The notes under the pieces were generated by a model, which saw nothing but the letters and a program-made list of their open reading frames with translations, was not told the DNA's origin and made no database searches. DNA of 64,000 bases from Malikia spinosa (GTDB lineage Bacteria > Pseudomonadota > Gammaproteobacteria > Burkholderiales > Burkholderiaceae_C). The position numbers and the translations under genes were made by a program. Each line of letters begins with the position of its first letter. Position 1 is the stretch's first letter. Below are positions 58,195 through 64,000 of this stretch, one piece after another. The stretch covers positions 143,519-207,518 of the forward strand of contig NZ_PVLR01000012.1 in assembly GCF_002980625.1 (NCBI RefSeq), in the 5' to 3' direction.

Positions 58195-59283
58195 TCAGCC
58201 CTTAATGGTGGTCTTGGTGATGGCAGCCACCACCGCGTCGCCCATTTCGCGCGTGCTCACCCGCTTCGTGCCTTCCGACCAGATGTCGGCCGTGCGGTAG
58301 CCCGCGGCGAGCACGTCCTTGACCGCCGCTTCGATTCGATCGGCGGCTTCGGCTTGGTTGAGGGAAAAACGCAACATCATGGCAGCAGACAGGATTGTAG
58401 CCAAGGGGTTGGCAATGCCCTGGCCGGCGATGTCGGGCGCACTGCCGTGGCTGGGTTCATACAGACCCTGGCCCTTGGCGTTCAGGCTGGCCGAGGGCAG
58501 CATGCCGATCGAGCCGGTCAGCATCGAGGCCTCGTCGCTCAGGATGTCGCCGAACATGTTGCCGGTGAACAGCACGTCGAAGGCCTTGGGCTTCTTGACC
58601 AGCTGCATCGCGGCGTTGTCGACATACATGTGCTCGAGCGCGACGTCCGGGTATTCCTTGGCCACCTCGGTCACGACATCCTTCCAGAATTGGAAGGTTT
58701 CGAGCACGTTGGCCTTGTCGACGCTGGTGACCTTCTTGCTGCGCTTGCGTGCGGCCTGGAAGGCGACATGGGCGATGCGCTCGATCTCGGGGCGCGAGTA
58801 GCGCATGGTGTCGAAGGCTTCCTCGGCACCCGGGAAATGGCCGTCGGTCGCGATGCGGCGTCCACGCGGCTGGCCGAAGTAGATGTCGCCGGTCAGTTCG
58901 CGGATGATCAGGATGTCGAGGCCCGCGATCAGCTCGGGTTTCAGGCTCGACGCACCGACCAGCTCCTCGTAGCAGATGGCGGGCCGGAAGTTGGCGAACA
59001 GGCCCAGGTTCTTGCGCAGGCCCAGGATGGCCTGCTCGGGGCGCAGCGGGCGGTCCAGCTTGTCGTATTTCCAGTCGCCGACGGCGCCGAACAGGATCGC
59101 GTCGGATTCCTGGGCCAGCTTGAGCGTGGACTCGGGCAGCGGGTGGCCGTGCACCTCGTAGGCGGCGCCGCCGACCAGGGCTTGCTCCATCTGGAGGTCG
59201 AGGCCGAGGGTGTTCAGGACCTTGACCGCTTCAGCGACGATTTCGGTGCCGATGCCGTCACCGGGAAGAACTGCGATTTTCAT
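58195..59283 (-). CDS. leuB: 3-isopropylmalate dehydrogenase
   Basis: Third enzyme of leucine synthesis, NAD-dependent oxidative decarboxylation. 362 residues. [15 protein letters not shown] starts the fold; [48 protein letters not shown] and the NAD-site [14 protein letters not shown] are all present. The start is the ATG at 59283; an upstream extension of 14 codons lacks similarity. It follows leuD by 62 bp. Confidence 0.97.
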   Translation of the reverse strand: MKIAVLPGDGIGTEIVAEAVKVLNTLGLDLQMEQALVGGAAYEVHGHPLPESTLKLAQESDAILFGAVGDWKYDKLDRPLRPEQAILGLRKNLGLFANFRPAICYEELVGASSLKPELIAGLDILIIRELTGDIYFGQPRGRRIATDGHFPGAEEAFDTMRYSRPEIERIAHVAFQAARKRSKKVTSVDKANVLETFQFWKDVVTEVAKEYPDVALEHMYVDNAAMQLVKKPKAFDVLFTGNMFGDILSDEASMLTGSIGMLPSASLNAKGQGLYEPSHGSAPDIAGQGIANPLATILSAAMMLRFSLNQAEAADRIEAAVKDVLAAGYRTADIWSEGTKRVSTREMGDAVVAAITKTTIKG

Positions 59284-59345
59284 GCGTGATCCATTGCTGG
59301 CGCCCGCCTGGGCGGTCGCCGTCATTCAAAATTGGCCGGCCAGTT

Positions 59346-59996
59346 TCAGCCGTTCATGCTGTGGGCCAGCCAGGGCTTGGCCTGCAGGCGCGCGGTCTCG
59401 AAGGCCTTGATCTTGTCGGCGTGACGCAGCGTCAGGCCGATGTCGTCGAGGCCGTTGAGCAGGCAGTACTTGCGAAACGCCTGCACCTCGAAGGCGATCT
59501 CGCTGCCGTCAGGCTTGACGATGACCTGGCGCTCGAGATCGATCGTCAGTTCATAGCCCGGGTTGGCAGCCACCTCGTCGAACAACTGCGCCACCGTGGC
59601 ATCCGGCAGCACTATGGGTAGCAGACCGTTCTTGAAGCAGTTGTTGAAGAAGATGTCGGCAAAGCTCGGCGCGATGACGGCGCGAAAGCCGTACTGGTCG
59701 ATCGCCCAGGGCGCATGCTCGCGCGAGGAGCCGCAGCCGAAGTTCTTGCGCGCCAGCAGCACCGAGGCGCCGGCATAGCGCGGCTGGTTCAGCACGAAGT
59801 CCGGGTTTGGCTGGCGGCTGGCCGGGTCCTGGCCGGGATAGCCCGCGTCCAGGTAGCGCCATTCGTCGAAGAGGTTCGGGCCGAAGCCGGTCTTGCGGAT
59901 CGACTTGAGGAACTGCTTGGGAATGATCGCGTCGGTGTCGACGTTCTCGCGGTCCATCGGGGCGACGAGCCCCTTGAGAAGGGTGAATTTTTTCAT
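59346..59996 (-). CDS. leuD: 3-isopropylmalate dehydratase small subunit
   Basis: Small swivel subunit of isopropylmalate isomerase, partner of LeuC. 216 residues. [62 protein letters not shown] carry the substrate-binding loop (quoted here only in its short pieces [13 protein letters not shown] and [10 protein letters not shown]). It is separated from leuC by the gene for a 41-residue lipoprotein. Confidence 0.96.
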   Translation of the reverse strand: MKKFTLLKGLVAPMDRENVDTDAIIPKQFLKSIRKTGFGPNLFDEWRYLDAGYPGQDPASRQPNPDFVLNQPRYAGASVLLARKNFGCGSSREHAPWAIDQYGFRAVIAPSFADIFFNNCFKNGLLPIVLPDATVAQLFDEVAANPGYELTIDLERQVIVKPDGSEIAFEVQAFRKYCLLNGLDDIGLTLRHADKIKAFETARLQAKPWLAHSMNG

Positions 59997-60008
59997 GGGG
60001 AATCCCGC

Positions 60009-60134
60009 TTACTGGGCGGCCTTCTGGATCACGGAGCCGGCCTGGCCGATGTCCTGGCCGATGCCGCGCACGGTATTGCAGCCGCCCAGGGCCAGCAGGC
60101 CGGACAGGGCGATCAGGGCAGTGAACAAGCGCAT
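60009..60134 (-). CDS. Entericidin-like mini-lipoprotein
   Basis: 41-residue lipoprotein encoded between leuC and leuD. MRLFTALIALSGLLALGG is a lipoprotein signal, with lipobox LGGC and C19 as the lipidated residue; the mature 23 residues NTVRGIGQDIGQAGSVIQKA are amphipathic, as in the entericidin A/B family. AAGGAG lies five to ten bases upstream of the ATG. Entericidins of E. coli are an antidote/toxin pair linked to stationary phase; the role of single copies in leu operons is unknown. Small size makes it easy to miss in annotation. Confidence 0.85.
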   Translation of the reverse strand: MRLFTALIALSGLLALGGCNTVRGIGQDIGQAGSVIQKAAQ

Positions 60135-60151
60135 CTCGGTCTCCTTGGGGC

Positions 60152-61573
60152 TCAGGCGAATGTGCGGATGTCGACGAAATGGCCTTCGATTGCGGCGGCA
60201 GCAGCCATCGCGGGGCTGACCAGGTGAGTGCGGCCACCCGCGCCCTGCCGGCCTTCGAAGTTGCGGTTGCTGGTCGAGGCGCAGCGCTCGCCCGGCTCGA
60301 GCCGATCGGCGTTCATCGCCAGACACATCGAGCAACCCGGCTCGCGCCACTCAAAGCCGGCGGCCTTGAAGACCTGGTCCAGGCCTTCGGCCTCGGCCTG
60401 CGCCTTGACCAGGCCCGAGCCCGGCACCACCAGCGCCTGCTTGACGTTGGCAGCGACCTGGCGGCCGAGCTTTTGCACCAGGGCAGCGGCTTCGCGCATG
60501 TCCTCGATCCGGCTGTTGGTGCAGGAGCCGATGAAGACCTTGTCGACCGGGATCTGGCTCAGCGGGGTGCCAGCCTTGAGGTCCATGTAGGCCAGCGCGC
60601 GCTCGATCGCGCCACGCTTGTTCGGGTCCTGCTCGTCGGCCGGATTCGGCACCACGGCGGTGATCGGCAGCACCATTTCGGGCGAGGTGCCCCAGGTGAG
60701 CTGTGGCTCGATCTGCGTCGCGTCGAGCTCGACCACAGTGTCGAATACCGCATCGGCGTCGGAGTGCAGCGTCTGCCAGTAGGCAACGGCGGCTTCCCAT
60801 TCGGCGCCGGTCGGTGCCAGCGGACGGCCCTTGACGTAGGCGATGGTCTTGTCGTCGACCGCGACCAGGCCGGCGCGCGCGCCGGCTTCGATCGCCATGT
60901 TGCAGACCGTCATGCGGCCTTCCATCGACAGGGCACGGATCGCGCTGCCGCCGAACTCGATCGTGTAGCCGGTGCCGCCGGCGGTGCCGATGCGGCCGAT
61001 GATGGCCAGCACGATGTCCTTGGCGCCGACGCCGGGGGCGCAGTCGCCCTCGACCTTGACCAGCAGGTTCTTCGCCTTCTTGGCCAGCAGGGTCTGGGTC
61101 GCCATCACATGCTCGACCTCGGAGGTGCCGATGCCATGCGCCAGCGCGCCAAACGCGCCGTGGGTCGAGGTGTGCGAGTCGCCGCAGACCACGGTCATGC
61201 CGGGCAGGGTGGCGCCGTTCTCGGGGCCGACCACATGCACGATGCCCTGACGCTGCGACATGAAGGGGAAGAAGGCTGCCGAGCCGAATTCCGCGATGTT
61301 GCTGTTCAGCGTGGTGATCTGTTCCTTGCTGATCGGGTCGGCGATGCCGTCATAGCCGAGCTCCCAGCCGGTGGTCGGCGTGTTGTGGTCGGCGGTGGCC
61401 ACGACCGAGCTGACGCGCCAGAGCTTGCGGCCCGCTTCGCGCAGGCCCTCGAAGGCCTGCGGGCTCGTCACTTCATGAACCAGGTGGCGGTCGATGTACA
61501 GCACCGCGGTGCCGTCTTCCTCGACGTGGACGACATGCTCGTCCCAGATCTTGTCGTAAAGGGTGCGTCCCAT
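60152..61573 (-). CDS. leuC: 3-isopropylmalate dehydratase large subunit
   Basis: Large aconitase-like subunit of isopropylmalate isomerase. 473 residues. It binds a [4Fe-4S] cluster through cysteines in IGSCTNSR and [47 protein letters not shown] and [10 protein letters not shown] are conserved. First gene of the minus-strand series leuC - lipoprotein - leuD - leuB - asd - truA - trpF - trpB - trpA - accD. A TAAAAT lies about 40 bp upstream of the start on this strand but lacks a good -35. Confidence 0.97.
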   Translation of the reverse strand: MGRTLYDKIWDEHVVHVEEDGTAVLYIDRHLVHEVTSPQAFEGLREAGRKLWRVSSVVATADHNTPTTGWELGYDGIADPISKEQITTLNSNIAEFGSAAFFPFMSQRQGIVHVVGPENGATLPGMTVVCGDSHTSTHGAFGALAHGIGTSEVEHVMATQTLLAKKAKNLLVKVEGDCAPGVGAKDIVLAIIGRIGTAGGTGYTIEFGGSAIRALSMEGRMTVCNMAIEAGARAGLVAVDDKTIAYVKGRPLAPTGAEWEAAVAYWQTLHSDADAVFDTVVELDATQIEPQLTWGTSPEMVLPITAVVPNPADEQDPNKRGAIERALAYMDLKAGTPLSQIPVDKVFIGSCTNSRIEDMREAAALVQKLGRQVAANVKQALVVPGSGLVKAQAEAEGLDQVFKAAGFEWREPGCSMCLAMNADRLEPGERCASTSNRNFEGRQGAGGRTHLVSPAMAAAAAIEGHFVDIRTFA

Positions 61574-61639
61574 GCGTGAATCTCTCGTGACTCGTTGTGG
61601 CCAAACTTCAGATTTTAGGCCCAGTGGCCGGACCGGAAC

Positions 61640-61666
61640 AAAAAAGCCCGCACGGGGCGGGCTTTT
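61640..61666 (-). terminator. Terminator of gltA
   Basis: Minus strand GCCCGC-CCCGT-GCGGGC followed by TTTTTT, 32 bp after the gltA stop. The opposite strand also has a TTTT tail. Confidence 0.92.
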
Positions 61667-61697
61667 GATCGCGGATGCGTTCAGGCAGGACGGCGCA

Positions 61698-63008
<1,311 letters not shown>

Positions 63009-63048
63009 AGCTTCTCCTAAGGGCACTGTTGTGGGTGGGGCTCTGCGT

Positions 63049-63321
63049 TCAATGCCGGATGCGCATGACACCCAGCAGTTCGACGACTTCGTCACAGGCA
63101 AGTTCGTCCTGTGGCTCTTTGCGCTGCAGCAACAGATCGAGCAGGTCGTTATCCGACAGGTCCATCAGTGCAGTCATCGCACGAGCCTGACGCACCGTGA
63201 TGCAAGATTCGTGCTCAGCGAAGAAACGTTCGATGAACAGGTCGTTCTCGAGCAGTCCGCGCCGGCAGCGCCAGCGCAGTTTGCTCAGAGCACGTTCGTC
63301 TAGCAGGTCGGTGTCGTTCAT
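63049..63321 (-). CDS. sdhE: Succinate dehydrogenase assembly factor SdhE
   Basis: 90-residue helical protein that helps attach FAD covalently to SdhA. The conserved RGxxE motif is present in [17 protein letters not shown], and [12 protein letters not shown] and the C-terminal acidic helix are typical of the SdhE/CptB/Sdh5 family. It sits between sdhB and gltA (21 and 40 bp gaps), where its role in assembling the complex fits. Confidence 0.95.
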   Translation of the reverse strand: MNDTDLLDERALSKLRWRCRRGLLENDLFIERFFAEHESCITVRQARAMTALMDLSDNDLLDLLLQRKEPQDELACDEVVELLGVMRIRH

Positions 63322-63342
63322 GGTTCGTGCGTGGTTGAGGCG

Positions 63343-64000
63343 TCAGATGGCGCGGCGGATCATGAGTTCCTTGATCTTGCCGATGGCCTTGGTGGGGTTC
63401 AGGCTCTTGGGGCAGACGTCGACACAGTTCATGATCGTGTGGCAACGGAACAGACGATACGGGTCCTCGAGGTTGTCGAGGCGTTCGGCCGTCGCGTCAT
63501 CGCGGCTGTCGGCGATGAAGCGGTAGGCCTGCAGCAGACCGGCCGGGCCGACGAACTTGTCCGGGTTCCACCAGAAGCTCGGGCAGGAGGTCGAGCAGCT
63601 CGCGCACAGGATGCACTCGTACAGGCCGTTGAGCTCCTCGCGCTCCTCGGGCGACTGCAGCCGCTCCTTTTCCAGCGCCGGGGTCTGGTTGATCAGGTAG
63701 GGCTTGACCGAGTGGTACTGCTTGAAGAACAGCGTCATGTCCACGATCACGTCGCGGATTACCGGCAGGCCCGGCAGGGGCTTCAGGGTGATCACGCCCG
63801 GCAGCGTGTTCATGTTGGTCAGACAGGCCAGGCCGTTCTTGCCGTTGATGTTCATCGCGTCCGAGCCGCAGACGCCTTCGCGGCAGCTGCGACGGAAGGA
63901 GATCGACGGGTCGACCGCCTTCAGCTTCATCAGCGCGTCGAGCAGCATGCGCTCATGGCCGTCGAGTTCGACCTCGATCGTCTGCATGTAGGGCTTGGCG
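63343..64000 (-). CDS. sdhB: Succinate dehydrogenase iron-sulfur subunit, 5'-truncated by window edge
   Basis: Electron-transfer subunit of complex II on the inner membrane. The [2Fe-2S] cluster is bound by SCREGVCGSD and the later LAC; the [4Fe-4S] and [3Fe-4S] clusters by CILCASCSTSCP and CHTIMNCVDVCP. The frame stays open to the last base (A-K-P-Y before MQTIEVELDG), and this internal ATG is not the start: about 20 N-terminal residues lie beyond the window, judging from the usual length of 233-238. sdhE and gltA follow in the same direction. Confidence 0.95.
   Translation of the reverse strand, partial: AKPYMQTIEVELDGHERMLLDALMKLKAVDPSISFRRSCREGVCGSDAMNINGKNGLACLTNMNTLPGVITLKPLPGLPVIRDVIVDMTLFFKQYHSVKPYLINQTPALEKERLQSPEEREELNGLYECILCASCSTSCPSFWWNPDKFVGPAGLLQAYRFIADSRDDATAERLDNLEDPYRLFRCHTIMNCVDVCPKSLNPTKAIGKIKELMIRRAI

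Overview
This is a GC-rich stretch of a bacterial chromosome made almost entirely of conserved single-copy housekeeping genes. Gene order and content (rpmF-plsX-fabHDG-acpP-fabF; rpoE-rseA-degP-lepA-lepB-rnc-era-recO-pdxJ-acpS-nagZ; leuC-leuD-leuB-asd-truA-trpF-trpB-trpA-accD; sdhB-sdhE-gltA) point to a betaproteobacterium of the order Burkholderiales, probably near Comamonadaceae/Sphaerotilaceae. That placement comes from remembered synteny and protein character; no search was run. Both window edges cut genes: rdgB lacks its 5' end at base 1 and sdhB lacks its 5' end at base 64000.

Layout. 1-12 kb: rdgB-hemW and a DUF349 gene (+), then mtfA, lpxH, two tandem cyclophilins and a TPR protein (-), then cysS, an AlkA-like glycosylase, accA and tilS (+). 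12.1-13.6 kb: lysC and tRNA-Ser(GCU). 13.6-17.7 kb: a small accessory block lying between two convergent tRNA-Ser genes, with a membrane diguanylate cyclase, an orphan UvrD-like helicase and about 650 bp of lower-GC DNA without a convincing gene. 17.7-22.3 kb (-): tRNA-Ser(CGA), trpS, a site-2 protease, a YciO-type protein, an EamA transporter and a PHP phosphatase. 22.4-24.8 kb (+): murJ and sirB1. 24.8-27.2 kb (-): a periplasmic asparaginase with a textbook sigma-54 promoter, and purM. 27.4-30.9 kb (+): hda, a HAD hydrolase, pcnB, folK. Then pdxH (-) and, from 31.6 to 49.7 kb, one long + strand run: yceD-rpmF, the fatty acid synthesis cluster, the sigma-E operon, and lepA to nagZ.

49.7-52.1 kb is a second accessory block: a cold-shock/DUF1294 membrane protein, an orphan TRAP-type binding protein and a glycine-zipper lipoprotein. 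From 52.2 kb to the end everything is on the minus strand: accD with the trp and leu biosynthetic genes, asd and truA (plus an entericidin-like mini-lipoprotein between leuC and leuD), then gltA, sdhE and sdhB.

The genes cover central functions: acyl-lipid synthesis (accA, accD, plsX, fabH/D/G/F, acpP, acpS), branched-chain, tryptophan and lysine-family amino acids, the TCA cycle, tRNA charging and modification, envelope stress and envelope assembly (lpxH, murJ, degP, lepB). I found no CRISPR array, prophage, transposase or recognisable defence system. The points most worth a second look are the sigma-54 promoter of the asparaginase gene, a sigma-E operon whose RseA lacks its periplasmic domain and which has no rseB, the two-gene block with its gene-poor tail between the tRNA-Ser genes, and a TrpRS with a C-terminal DUF1508-like domain.
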